A DNA stretch of 64,000 nucleotides from the NCBI GenBank assembly GCA_034509425.1, contig JAVTVJ010011239.1, forward strand, positions 29,587-93,586. The letters are read 5' to 3'. Below, in pieces: positions 32,246 through 47,591 of this stretch; position 1 is the first letter of the stretch; every line of letters begins with the position of its first letter. Below the pieces are notes generated by a model. The model saw only the letters and a list, made by a program, of their open reading frames with translations. It had not been told where the DNA came from and did not search any database. Made by a program: the position numbers and the translations under genes. This DNA is from Eopsaltria australis (lineage: Eukaryota > Chordata > Aves > Passeriformes > Petroicidae).

Positions 32246-33860
32246 TGTAGTGGTTTCAGTTCGCCTATTCAGGTTTGTGGCTAAATGCCAGCACACTTAC
32301 TTATATTTACTTGATTGCTTGTTGTGAGATGAGGATTAGGAGTAGGCAAAGCAGGCTCAAACTTTATCAAGTACAAAGAAGTTTTATTAATAAACCTAAG
32401 ACAAAGGGAAAAGAAAAAAAAAAACCAAGAAAAAAAAAAAACAGAACAAACTCCTCAGACCACCCCTCCTTCCCCCACCTCTCCATTTCTTTCTCCCTGA
32501 CAACATACAAAAGACAACACTTTGACCTCCAGTCAGTTTACCACCTCAGAAACAGCTCTTGTTCTAGTTCATTTAGGGAGAGAAGTTTCTTTTGCTTACA
32601 CTATGGATTTTCTGAAAGAAAAATACAGTTTTTATGGGTCTTCTGCCTCACCATTAGCCGCCGCCCGGAGCAAAGTCCAGTTTAATGGTGGATCCCTCCC
32701 ACACCAGTAGCCTTCCCACAGCCACTTGGATGGGTTATGAACAGTCTACAGGGTACCTGTTTAAGGATGCACAGTTCAATTGCAGCAACAAAGAAAATCC
32801 CTTCTTCTGTGCTGAGCAACACAGGTTCTCCTGACAACTCAGGTTCTCTAGCATTCTCTCCGGGACCAGGGCTCTGGGTCACAGCCTCTCCTCTCTCTTG
32901 GTTCTAGTTTCTCATCAGGCTGTACTTTTTTCAACACTTACTTGTCTGTACTTAGGTATTTCAGTTCATTGGCTGCAATAAGAACCTCACATCCCCCTTT
33001 GGACTATATCTTCATATATTACAGAGAATTTATTAGCTCAGTCCCCAACCATGGTTCTCCAAAAGAGTTTTCAGCTTCACTCTTGAAGCACTTCTCATGC
33101 ACCTCATTGTAAGTATCAGTTCTGCTTTCCTCACTGACTGTAAAGTCTCTGCGCTGCACTATGTCGATGTCCTCACTCGTTCCTCTCTCTGCGAGGAAGG
33201 ATGGGTGTCTGTGAGTTCAGTCCAGGCATGGAGAGAGTTAATCTCTGTCTCTCTCTCTCTCCGGCAGTGTGAAGATCACGTGCTCTTTGCCGGGCTGTTT
33301 GAACAGGTCCGAGCTGGATGCCAGACGCTCTCAAGAGTCTCTCTGCCTGGCTCTACCAAGCTAGCTCAGCCTGGTAGGGCCATCTGAGCCCAAGGTGACA
33401 GAGCAAGGCCTGGCCCGAACTAGATAGAGTCCAGCCTAGTCCTTGCCTGGCCCGGCTCTTTCTCTCATGTAGCTGACACACCGGCTGAGCTAGATCTGCT
33501 GAAAATTCCAATCGTTTCCTCCCCCATTCCCAGCTGCAGCAGCACAGCTGCCATAAAACCTCCCTTCCCCCCCCCCATCCCTCCTTTGGAAGGAGGTGGG
33601 GGGGGCCTTACCAGCGAGAGAAGCAGGAGCTGCTCCTCTCTACACAGCAGCAGCAGGTCTAAAGAGGAAGAGCTTCAGAGAGTCTCTGCTTATATATGGT
33701 TTTTTCCTCGAAGGTGGATCAACTTTTTAATTGGTTTACCTACCTATCAATCCTTAAAACTACCTGATTATTGGCTCTCTCTTGCAGGAAGGAAGTTGTA
33801 TTCCTTCCTGCAGCACAGATCACTTCCTGGATTTTGACCCCTCTGGCCTAACTCAGGACA
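32246..33860 (-). mobile_element. Solo LTR (1615 bp), same family as 4989-6561, opposite orientation
   Basis: On the - strand it starts TGTCCTGAGTTAGGCC at 33860 and ends GAAACCACTACA at 32246, matching the LTR at 4989-6561 along its length. A TATATA box lies near 33690 and an AATAAA near 32385, both on the - strand. The flanks (GCTTG on the left, GTTAT on the right) do not form a target duplication, unlike the other copy. Confidence 0.82.
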
Positions 33861-33913
33861 GTTATCCTTCATCCAACGGGCCTTTTTAGGAAAAACAGAA
33901 GGGGGTACTGTAG

Positions 33914-34374
33914 CTGCTGTGGATGTGTCCTTAGAAACCGCAGCGGGAGAAGACTTAGAAAAGGAGAAAGATAACTGGTGGAGAAAGTTCCAAGGAGATA
34001 GGAAACCCCTGGAAAGTGAAGTGAACATGGTTTAACCCAGGACAAACCAGAGTAGCCATTGCTGGTGTCCATCATCTCCTCCCTCCCCCCAAGAGCCTTT
34101 GTTCTATTCCCTGTTATCTCCTGGGCCCCTTTCCTTCCCCATCCCATAGGACCAAGTAACCCTGGACCTTCCCTATACTCCCCCAAACCCCCTGGTGATT
34201 GGTGGTACGTGATAACTCTTAAGGCTGTGTCTGAGAGCCCCTCGCGCTCTTGGATTCCTGCCTCTCCTCTGTGTGAAGACCCTGCAATAAAGCCACTCAG
34301 AATTAAAGGCACTCCAAGAGCCCTCTCGTTATTCATCTTCAGCTGATAGCTAAACTGGACAGTTCCTGCACCAC
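33914..34374 (+). repeat. Probable 3' LTR of the + strand ERVK element
   Basis: It follows a purine-rich AGAAGGGGG run and starts TGTAGCTGCTG. It contains GTGATTGG (about 34195) and AATAAA (34287-34292) and ends near TTCCTGCA. Only one copy exists in the window, so both ends are estimates. A short open reading crosses its first 120 bp. Confidence 0.5.
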
Positions 34375-34513
34375 CACGCAGGCTGCAGTTTCTCTGGCTA
34401 AGTGTGTACGGGACGCTGCCAGAGTGCCCTGGGGACAGGGGCATTCCTGGAAATATAGCCAGCTGGAATCTGTCGTACTTCTCCAGGCTGGACAGAGAAA
34501 CCAGCGAGCTATA

Positions 34514-36032
34514 CTTCTCCTTTTCCAAATCTCCTGTAAATGCCAAAGGAAAAAGTTATTACCAGCATGTCTCCTCATGGAGGAGCCTGACCACACTGCT
34601 TCCCTGCTAACTGTGCCAGAGGAAGTGTTTTGTTAATGTCAGTCCATCCCTGGACTGTGTGCAAGCATCACACGGGTGTACAGAGCCCACCAAACCAACA
34701 TCAGAGGTGTGGTTCACATTTATGTGCTAGAAAATCACGTAGTGCTCCATTCTTACTCAAGGACTGTGCAGGTCCCTATCACCTGTCACCCTCCGAGCTG
34801 GTGGGCAGAAGTCAGTGAACACTTACAGCAGATGTTCCTTCAGAGATCCATTTCTAAAGCATTTTTGAAGACTGAGAGCCTGAGCACACTGCCACTAATG
34901 AGACTGAGGCAGGGGATGGACAGAAGGGGACGAGAGGCTCCAGGCATCACCATGTATTTATTAGCCATGTTTGCTGACTTACGTGTGGGCTGTGGCTTGA
35001 ATTTCTCTCGGGTGTAGGCATCTCCTGGCTGGCAGACCTTGGCAGGTCGGAGCAGCAGCCTGGCTGGAAGCCTGCGTGGTTGACAGGCTGCTGGGTGGGA
35101 AGCAGGCAGTGGCTGTTTGCTGTGTGGCGGAATTTCTGAAGGGGCAGGGCATCTCCTCCTGGAAGACGAACCAAAAATAACAGCAAATCAGACAGAGGGG
35201 ACTCTGGATGGATGGATCTGGGCTGCTGCCAGCAGATCTACCTGTTGATCCACAGCAGCATCACAAATGAAGACCCCAGTGCCCCACATGTCTCACCCTG
35301 GTCATTGGGCACGAGACAGGCCGTGGTTCAGGCACACTGTTGTGCCTTGTTTCTTGGCTGACTCGTGGGGACACCTCTCCCCGTTTGTCCCCCCGTGTCA
35401 GCAGCTGCTGCGCTGCTGGTTTAAAGCACTTGTCCATCCGGGCAGGCTGCGGGCAAATGCCCCCGTCCCAAGCTGAGATGCAAAAGTTCCTCACCACAGC
35501 TCAGCAGCGGGAAGGAGAGCCAGGGGACCTCACTCACGTTTCACATAGTCCATCAGGTATCGCTTCTGGGAATGCGTCACCTGCAACTCGTCCATCATCG
35601 CTGAAAAACACGGCGTGTCGGTGAAGAGGCAGCGGAGCCGGGCTGAGGAACCCGCCCTGGGACCACCCCCGCTCACAATCCCCACCCGAAGAGGAAGATG
35701 CAGGTTTGGGAGACTCCAGCCGGGGCGGCGACACCAGCGACGCGCCCGCCCGGCTGCCGGACCGCGGTGGGACCCTCCACTTCGGGGAGAGGTACAGCGG
35801 ACCGGACCCCGTCCCTCCGAGCAGCCGGACATGGCCCCGGTCCTATCAACATCTCCCGTGTGCCCGTGCTGTACCGGGCCGGCCTGCCCGCCGCCGAGCC
35901 CCCGCCGCAGCCCGGGGTCCCGGGCGCCTCTATCGCGATGGGCGCGACCGGGAGAGACCGGGAGCGCAGGAGGCAGGGGAAGCGGCGGCGGTCGCCATGG
36001 CAACGGCGATGGATCACTTCCGGTGGCGTCAT
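34514..36032 (-). pseudogene. C22orf23: EVG1/UPF0193 (C22orf23 homologue), incomplete and apparently damaged
   Basis: Four exon pieces on the - strand match the mammalian protein in order. Exon 1 (about 36032-35843) ends with ARYSTGTREMLI. Exon 2 (35600-35538) reads MMDELQVTHSQKRYLMDYVK with good AG and GT sites. Exon 3 (35158-34983) starts GDALPLQ after splicing and ends AYTREKFKPQPT. Exon 4 starts at 34533 with (R)DLEKEK. Lesions: exon 1 is followed by GA, not GT; the start and end of exon 3 lie in different frames; similarity stops after about eight residues of exon 4. The remaining C-terminal exons are not found before the ERV cluster. The gene is head-to-head with POLR2F. Its function is poorly known. 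Identity is from remembered similarity, not a search. Confidence 0.6.
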
Positions 36033-36089
36033 GGTAACACACGGAAGTGGCTCCCAGAAGTGCGGATCATGGGGCGTTGGGCCGGCAAC
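36033..36089. promoter_or_regulatory. Shared bidirectional promoter of EVG1 and POLR2F, CpG-rich
   Basis: The candidate EVG1 start (36032, - strand) and POLR2F start (36090, + strand) are 57 bp apart. The surrounding 35.65-36.5 kb is strongly GC- and CpG-rich with repeated CCGCCCC boxes at 36187-36208 and no TATA box. Two CACTTCCGG/CGGAAGTG ETS-type sites (about 36015-36022 and 36041-36049) flank the gap, typical of housekeeping bidirectional promoters. Confidence 0.6.
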
Positions 36090-40317
<4,228 letters not shown>

Positions 40318-43152
40318 TCGGATTCCAGCCTTTGTTTTTGTTTTTGTATTTCCAGGGATGTTTCTAATTTTGGTTAGTGTTTGTGTAAATGAATTCTAAA
40401 TCTCCCTATTTTAAATTAAATTAAACGTATTTGGGGTTTTTTCCCCTCTGATTTTCTCTTTCATCTCAGTCCTATATGCCTGAGAGATGACTTTCTTAGC
40501 TGTCCCCACCAGTTTGGGTATTATTTATCTGTGTCATCTACTATATTAGTAATATTAGGGAGCAATGCGTTTTTTCAGCTTTCTTGCCCTGTTGAAGGCC
40601 TTGTCTTTTAACCAGGCTAAAGTCTGCAGTAACTCCCTCCTCCTCTAGCACTGCTCCTCCCTGGTTACAGGACTGATTCCCAATTAAATGCCTGATGTAC
40701 AGAAATGCTCTGGCAGGTACTTTGGCTTCAGAAAGACTCCAGCCTTCCACCGCTGTCCCTTCTTAAAATGGGAGTGCTGAGATACCTCCATTGCTTCCCC
40801 CTAGACAGTTGGGCCTTTGTGCCCTGAACAGGTTGCTGTGGAAACCCTCAATTTCCTCTTTGGCCAGTGCTGACTGTGGGGCTTCTCAGGAGTATCATAG
40901 AGCAGTTCTCATCAAGCCACCTATTGTTTTCCTGCTCCCTCGATGCTTATCAGAAGTGGGGATCCCCTTTCAGCGGCACTGCCCCAGCCAGAAGCACGGC
41001 CACCACTCACAGTCCCACCAGCTCAGGAGGTGTGGGTTGGTGTTGCACTTGCTCCTGACACACTTTGGAACTGAGGTCCTGGGGATGGACCAGCCATCTC
41101 ACTTGTGCATACCCTGGTGGTTCTTATGGTGGCACAGCTGTGGCTAAATCCTAGAGTTCCTTTGATCTGTGTTGTGGTGAAAGATCAGTCATCTGTCCCC
41201 TTCAGGTAGCTGCACTCTCGCCTCTGATGTGCCGGGAGGGAACGTGCTTGAGTCAAGAGTTGGGTGGATGCCTTACAATCTGCAAGGGCTTCCAGCCAGC
41301 TGCTACCTGGTTTTCATTTCATGATCTGTGTGCTGCAAGGTTCTTTCTCTGCATTCAAAAGATCTGAGCTTGGGCAGAACATAGCAAATCTTTCTCAATT
41401 ATCCTACTAAAAAAGAGCTCTCAGGTTTTGTTTTCTATTTTTAAAGAGAAGGAGGAGGAAAGCGCACCTCACATGGTTTCTGCCTTATATTATTATTATT
41501 TTCTGTACTCTGGTCCAGAAAGAATATTTCCAGCTAGTTTGCGTTAAAACTTGTGCTTATATATAAAGTGATCATTCTCCATGCTGTATGTGTGGTCAGT
41601 GCCTGCATGTGAGCATCCATGTCCCAAAGGGTGTTTATACCCACCTGCCTGGGAACTTGGTTCATGTAACCAGCCATGAATGTCATTCTCTTACTGCTCC
41701 CTGTAAAAGCAACAGTCTATCCTTCCTCTCTTGGTGTGCACAGGAGGGGCTGGTTTCAGAGGCGATAATGCAAGAGCTGAATGGGTCCCTGGGTGAAATG
41801 ACAGGTCAAAGGGGATGTGGAGATGTTTGCAGGTGTGTGAAGGGGGTTGACTATGAAGAACACAAATGCTTCCTGGTCCAGGCCATCCTTACCAAGAAAA
41901 GGTTAATTAGCAGCACTGTGGCCTTCAGCCTTCTCCCCCCACCCTCCATGGAATCCTTTAATCATGTTGGTGCGGTGAAATTTCAGCCCTGAAATGGTGC
42001 CTTTGTGCAATCGTTTTGGCATCTGCCATGGAGTGCGGGGTCGTTTTTCTTGTCCTTTTTAAAAGTTTTTTTAAAATGGCTTCTTTGTTCCCTTCCAGAC
42101 TCCCCTCCCCAGCCTTGCATCTGTATCAGATACGATTAAAGGGATAGGGAAGGATGCCGGGCCAGCTCCTGCTAGGCTGCAGGAGGAGTGGTTAACCCCT
42201 CTCTTACCAGTGGTGTTCTCAGTCTTACTTGCAACAACCCTCCTGTATGAGAGGAGGCATCCCCTTTCACTGGAGACTGGTTGAGGCAGAGCCCACTTGC
42301 TTTCCTAATTTGCTTCTTGAAGAGCTGGAGAGGAGTACATATGTGAGATCAAGAACTTTCTTTTCACACTCTTCTGTTCATCCATGCTGTGTCACTTCTC
42401 TCTCTTGCCCCTGTGATCAGTTTTCATACCTCTAACTCCACCATGGCTTCCCTTCCTCCCCACCCATGCTCCTGACCTGCTCAACAGTGCAGTAGTTCCC
42501 TTCTGGGCTCTTCCCAGAGCCTGTGATTTGGGGGAGAGGTTTCTCCTCCTCTCCACGAATGGTCAGTCCTATTTTGCGTGGAACTATTTAGCTGGCATCA
42601 CTATTGTTAGATTCATTAAGCCATCCTGCTGTGGATGCTCTTGGCCCTATACAGAACTTCATCCAAATAGTGCTGTGCTTTTTAAAAAGCTTTGAACATG
42701 TTCCATAGTTCCTAGATGTTCTGCTTACTCTACTCACCCATAAAGTGTTTAGTGAGCAGGAACTCACTGCATCTGCTTACATGCACCAGCATTGAAACCC
42801 TTTGGAATCAACTTGTAGTTGTTGTGGAGTGTCTGTGGTAATCGGGCTTCTACCTTTCTGCCGTTGGCCTTGAGAGATGTTCTTAAGCAGAGTGATACCT
42901 GCTGCACATTTTTCTTTCCAGACAAGTTCAGATACCCTCCCAGGACCTGACTATATACAGAATGTCTTCTTCAACAAGTAAGAAAGTATATATACATGTT
43001 CTGGAATGTACTCTGTGTGTGAGTGTTTGTGTTAAGGTTCTTGCTTGTGGAAGGCAAGAGGGTAGGGGGTTGAATTTTTACAGAGAAATTAATGGCTGCT
43101 TCCAAAATTTACAAATTTGTGTATGTGAGGAAGTATTTTATTTTGAAGGTAT
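40318..43152. other. POLR2F 3' flank, no confident gene
   Basis: ATTAAA-type signals near 40410-40425 could end the POLR2F transcript. The rest is ordinary non-coding sequence with short random ORFs. One exon-like island at 42921-42979 (polypyrimidine tract, CAG, 57-58 open bases, then GTAAGA) is the only structure seen. Confidence 0.4.
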
Positions 43153-43158
43153 GTCACC
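43153..43158. other. Left target-site duplication GTCACC of the alpharetrovirus-like provirus
   Basis: GTCACC directly precedes the 5' LTR and is repeated at 48204-48209 directly after the 3' LTR. Six bases is the length known for avian alpharetroviruses. Confidence 0.85.
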
Positions 43159-43519
43159 TGTTGGGAAATGGCCATCTCTGGCTGCACAAACATAAAGTAT
43201 AAGTGAGCAATCCAGGCCCCATAGACAAGAGTTAGGCCTCTGCTCAAGGTTATTCTCAAGACAGCTGTGGGAAAGGGAGACATGAAAGCTGAAAACAAGC
43301 TGCAGGTGTCCAAAGATTAACTTGGCAGAATAAACTGTTATTGTAGCCTTCTGATAATAATGTAGTGCTCTAATTAGAGAAAGATCCCGTGTGAAACTTC
43401 TGTAAGTAAATAATATTTTGAGCACGTAAAGTAGTATAAGTATGTGCACTGTCTGACAATAAACGAGCTTGATTTATGATTCACATTGGATCTACGTCTT
43501 GCTTCTCTCGCCACCAACA
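43159..43519 (+). repeat. 5' LTR of the alpharetrovirus-like provirus
   Basis: It starts TGTTGGGAAATGG and ends CGCCACCAACA, with AATAAA at 43458-43463 about 56 bp before the end. The short R/U5 is alpharetrovirus-like. Confidence 0.85.
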
Positions 43520-43521
43520 AA

Positions 43522-43539
43522 TGGTGACCCCGACGTTCG
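43522..43539 (+). other. Primer-binding site (tRNA-Trp)
   Basis: TGGTGACCCCGACGTTCG matches the tRNA-Trp primer complement over its first 15 bases, two bases after the LTR. Confidence 0.75.
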
Positions 43540-43818
43540 GGACGGAGCCAACGTGTGGGACGGGACCGGCGAGATCGGGGAAGCACCGGTAGCAGCGACC
43601 GGGGAGCGAAGATCTATACCTTTTGCGTGACGAAGGGGAGATCCGAAAGCTCGGACCTCGGGAGAGAGGTCCGCCGCCCGAAACGGCTACACTGACAAGC
43701 TGCGTGGCGATCGCAGATTCAGCGGATAGACGCAGCGCGGGAAGACGCAGAGGGGCCGGCGCGGAGGGACGCAGAGGCCATTGCGATCAGCTAGAAGTGG
43801 TTAACCAGCTGGACGAAG

Positions 43819-45037
43819 ATGGACAAAGAGGTAGCCGTAGACTTATTAACACGCTTTTTAGAAAAGCGGGGAGTTAGCAAAGACACCTTAAAACAGGTAG
43901 CAGGATTAGTTACGTTCGGGATGGCAAAGGGTTGCTTCGGGGACCCTAACACGATTTTTGACCTGCCTGAACGGCGGAAATATGGTGATCAGTTGTTTGA
44001 GGGGATTCTAGACAGCAAAAAAGTATGCGCTAAGCTAGGGAAGCCCTGGAGGGAGGTAACGACCTGTTTGCAAAGATACCAGGCAGAGAAAAAAGTTGCA
44101 GCCGTTGCCAGGGCGAAACTAGAAGGGATCACAGAAGGGAGCGGGGGGACTCCGGGAGGTGAGCACCCTATCCCAGGAATGCTCGGCATTGGTAACGAAC
44201 CGCCCAGCCTGCCAGCAGTAGGGAGGTGTGTGGTGCGGGGGGTGCACGGCTTGCCGTCCGAGCACGGCATTGCCCCGGAGGCGGCCGCTGCTTGCGTGGA
44301 GCAATCGGCCGCCCCGGCGCCCGCGCCGCCGGAGCCGGAGGAGGGGTGTCCGCCCCTCCCCTGTGCACCGGCCGAAACCCAGGAGGAAGATCAGCCGGCT
44401 TTGCCCCCCCACCCCGGGTGACTGTATCCCTTCTCGTCCGATGCGAGGGGGCAGTGTCCCTTTTCGCCAGGAGCAGCCGCCTGCGCTCCCCCCCTCGCTG
44501 GGTGGAGGCTGTGTCCCTTTTCGCGTGGGGGAAGGGAGACGCAGAATTAGCTGGGCGAAAGTAGAACAGAAAGCTTTAGAAGAGGGGGATGTAAAACTAG
44601 CTCAGGACGTTAGAAGTTTAAGCCAAGCAGAAGCGGCGTTTCCAGTGCTGTTTGAGCCCCTGCAGGATGGAGGGCAGCAAGCAACTGATGAGTCAGATCT
44701 GCATGGGGAGCTCACCAAAATGATGTTAACTTATATTTGGTGAAGTGTTGTTGACAGGGTATCCGCACCTATCACAGCTGGGGTGCCGCAGTGGATTCAA
44801 GGGGCACTGTTACGCCAGTGTGTTTTAGAAAATTGTAATCAGCAGACAAAGAACATTTTTGTTACGCTCCCCGCAGACACCTCCATTCAGGTCATGTTAG
44901 AAAGGATGAGCCGAGTGCCGGTGGGAATGCAGGCATTTATAGCAGAAATAGTCACCGCCATGGGAGACAAAAGAGGTGAAATGATAGCCCCTGCCAGACG
45001 CAGGCCCTTAGCGCAGTGGCGGGTGGGTCGCGCCTAG
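43819..45037 (+). pseudogene. gag remnant of the alpharetrovirus-like provirus
   Basis: The first 200 codons (43819-44421) form a matrix-like domain followed by an Ala/Pro/Glu-rich region ending at a stop. A second frame (about 44500-44743), then 44783-45037, continues with capsid-like sequence (IFVTLPADTSIQVMLERM) until a stop. At least one frameshift and two stops break it. I assign gag from position after the leader, domain composition and the tRNA-Trp context; no major homology region could be confirmed by eye. Confidence 0.6.
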
Positions 45038-47591
45038 GCAGAGAGCCCCGGTGCTTCAGGTCTGGGGAAGAAGACGGAAGGGATGGAGATAGATGAAAGA
45101 CAGCTGACAGTCCAGGACCTCTTCCAACTTATCATCTCTGTGAGAGAATTGAACTGTGGTAATTCCGTTATTCGGAATCTCCTAAAATGGACTTGAGACT
45201 GTAGATTAACCCTGAGAGTGAGAGTGGCCTTTCAAATACCCGGCTGTGAGACGCGATCAGTGATAACCGGACAGCCGCCCCCGAGTCTGTGAAAACAGTT
45301 TTGCAATCGGACTCGCTTCTACAATCCGTCAGGGAAGAAGAAACAGAAAAGTGATGTACTGGAGGAATTTCTACATGTTTAAAAGGTTAGAGAGCTCGGC
45401 CCGCGAGCCTTCAACGGCACACCAACCCCCGCAGCTGTTTCGGATTTCTCCCCGCGGCCGCTGCAGTAAGCGGCGGCTCCTGCCCGGCAGCCCCTGCCCT
45501 CGGCTCCGGTGGCATCTCAGTGCGCTGGGGGTGGGAGACTGTGGAGCTGGCAGCGGTGGTGACACGGCGCGGCAACGGCCACAGCTTTTCCGTGCGCCGG
45601 GCGGGCAGCGAGGAACCTTTTTTCCCAGCATCGACTACGTAACAACAGTTTTCCCTGTCCACTGGGACCACGCGCAGCTCGCCTGCTGGCACCGGAAAAC
45701 GGGAAGGAGAGCGCAGCCGGCCCACCACGCTCCGACAGCGGTACCGGCCCAGCACTCTCTGCGCCTGCGCCCTCGACTGCCGGTGCTCCAGAGTCAACCC
45801 CTGGGTGCCCTTTTAATAGGTCGTTTTTCTGCAAGTATCAAAGACTGTTCCTATTGTCTCGTATACTTGCTGCTGACTTTACTGGTGGAATCTGTGTTAA
45901 CGGGAAGAAATCTGGGAAATCTAGGTTGCTGCCAGACTTGCACTTATTCAGTGCAAAAAAGAAAAAGGGGGAGACGGGGAGGACAGAGAAAGTGAGAATG
46001 CTGGAATGACTGCTCACAAGCGTCCAGCCCACAACAACAATTCAGCAAAAACAAAGGATGGAAAACGTGGCAGAACTGATCCAGAGAGGACACAGCAGAG
46101 TTGTACACCTAACAGGCTGGGGCCAAAGCGGGGCCGGGGCCGAGGCCGAGCAGAATAAGGAAGTTTAGGCAAAATGTAAACTGATTAATAAGCTAGAAGA
46201 AACATTTGAATAAATAACATGTGCAAACTTGCAGACTATATATTAGGAAATGTTTAAGTCAGATTTTCCTTGAAGGACTCTTGAGAGTTAAAGTTAAGTG
46301 GTGTCTCTTTTATCAAGAATTATAATGTAAAAGTGAGACAAGGAGATTACTTGTTGGAGCAAAACTGGGCAGTTTGTTTCTTATGGTGACAGTATTGGAA
46401 TAAGATTTCAAATATTTCTGTCTTGATTTTTTCATTCTGCAAAATCCTGCATGTTTTAGAGTGGTAACTCTGAGTAGCAGGATTTGTCAGGAAATGTATA
46501 CCTTTGTATTGTTTGTTAATTAATGATGGGAATTGTCTTGCTAGATAGAAATGAATAACTGGAATTGTAATCTGTTCTTACTGTTTTTCCTGTTTTACTT
46601 TGTTTCAATGAGTGTTTGAGTTTTATACCTACAGCTGAACTTGGAAGTACAGTGATCCTGGAGAAGATAAAGCAAAGAAAAGATGGATCTGTGTGCTTGC
46701 AGCTTGCAACACTGTTTTCAAACATATCCCAAGCGATCACCCCTGATGTATTAATACTTATAAATATGTTGTTAAAGTTTAAATGCTATTAGGTTTATTA
46801 AGTTCTGTTACAGTTAAGTATTACAACTAGGTTCTATAAAAGTTAACTACAACTATGCATAGCCATGTGTGTTATAGCAAGGATTAGGTTCTGTTAAGAT
46901 TACGTACGTAAACTCATGCATATGCAATCTTTTAATTATCATGTTCATGGTACCATGGTCTTTTTAGTCAAAAGTAGTTGACAACGTCTATTATTTTACG
47001 GTCTGCACAACCTGTGTTATGTTTATGTAACTGTCTCTATTATTCGCTCAGATTTAAGTAACCTTCTTAGTTGCTGTTTCCAACAGTTTTCTCATAAGAT
47101 CTGTGTTAGGGAAATCCCTCCAGTTGGAGTCCTGGCCCTGGCCAAGCCTGGACTCTCCCTGGTTGGACATCTACCAACAGACCCAGGTGTTTCTGCATCC
47201 AAATCGTATTTAAGTCGGGTTTGACTTAATAATTGGAATTTATATCAGCTGGATCCTTTTGGGGTAGACTTGGAGACCCTATCCGGAAGGGCTTTCCATG
47301 TCTTCACTGAAACAAGGCAGCTGTTGCAGACCCTGGATGTTAGTATAGTATTCCAGAATTCAGTAAGGTATTACCCTGATCAACAGCCTTCAGAGACGAA
47401 GCAATTGAGGCTAATTTGCTGAACTATTGGGTAATGAAAATCACAAGATCACCTTAGAATGTTTAGCACATAGGTGTTAGAAGTATTCTTATGTCTAGTT
47501 ATGTGTGTTTCTTACTGCGCTACCTATGACAAATGGCTGGTAATGCCATAAACAAACTCATACTGATTAAAAAACAGGGAGAATTGTAAGG
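45038..47591 (+). other. Internal region of the provirus without recognisable pol
   Basis: No RT, RNase H or integrase motif is found. From 45351 to 45995 an ORF of unknown nature runs over GC-rich sequence. An open basic stretch ends RGRGRGRAE at 46155. From 46180 to 47590 the sequence is AT-rich with only short ORFs. This part may contain non-viral filler. Confidence 0.45.
46006..46158 (+). CDS. Small basic ORF (50 codons) of unknown origin inside the provirus
   Basis: ATG at 46006, stop TAA at 46156-46158, with the frame open further upstream. The product is rich in Lys, Arg, Asn and Gly and ends GPKRGRGRGRAE. It matches no retroviral protein I recognise. It might be a captured cellular fragment or chance, and nothing shows that it is translated. 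Confidence 0.2.
   Translation: MTAHKRPAHNNNSAKTKDGKRGRTDPERTQQSCTPNRLGPKRGRGRGRAE

Larger units (their letters stand above)
25850..34374 (+). mobile_element. ERVK-like provirus on the + strand with env, 5' LTR missing
   Basis: A second class II element, in opposite orientation to the one at 20237-25850 and back-to-back with it. It holds gag, dUTPase-like/protease, pol, env and a 3' LTR-like end. The 5' LTR, primer site and matrix are absent, so its start was lost at the junction with the neighbouring LTR. Codon use is AT-rich, unlike the GC-rich gag of the - strand element, so the two are different lineages. A 1.6 kb LTR of another family interrupts it at 32246-33860. Confidence 0.75.

Noticed and set aside
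33869..34546. 225-codon - strand ORF at the ERV/EVG1 boundary
   Set aside because: Only its first few codons after the splice site (DLEKEK) match EVG1; the rest is ERV 3' LTR read backwards.
44119..44421. Antisense ORFs over the gag remnant
   Set aside because: GC-rich shadow frames with no family resemblance.
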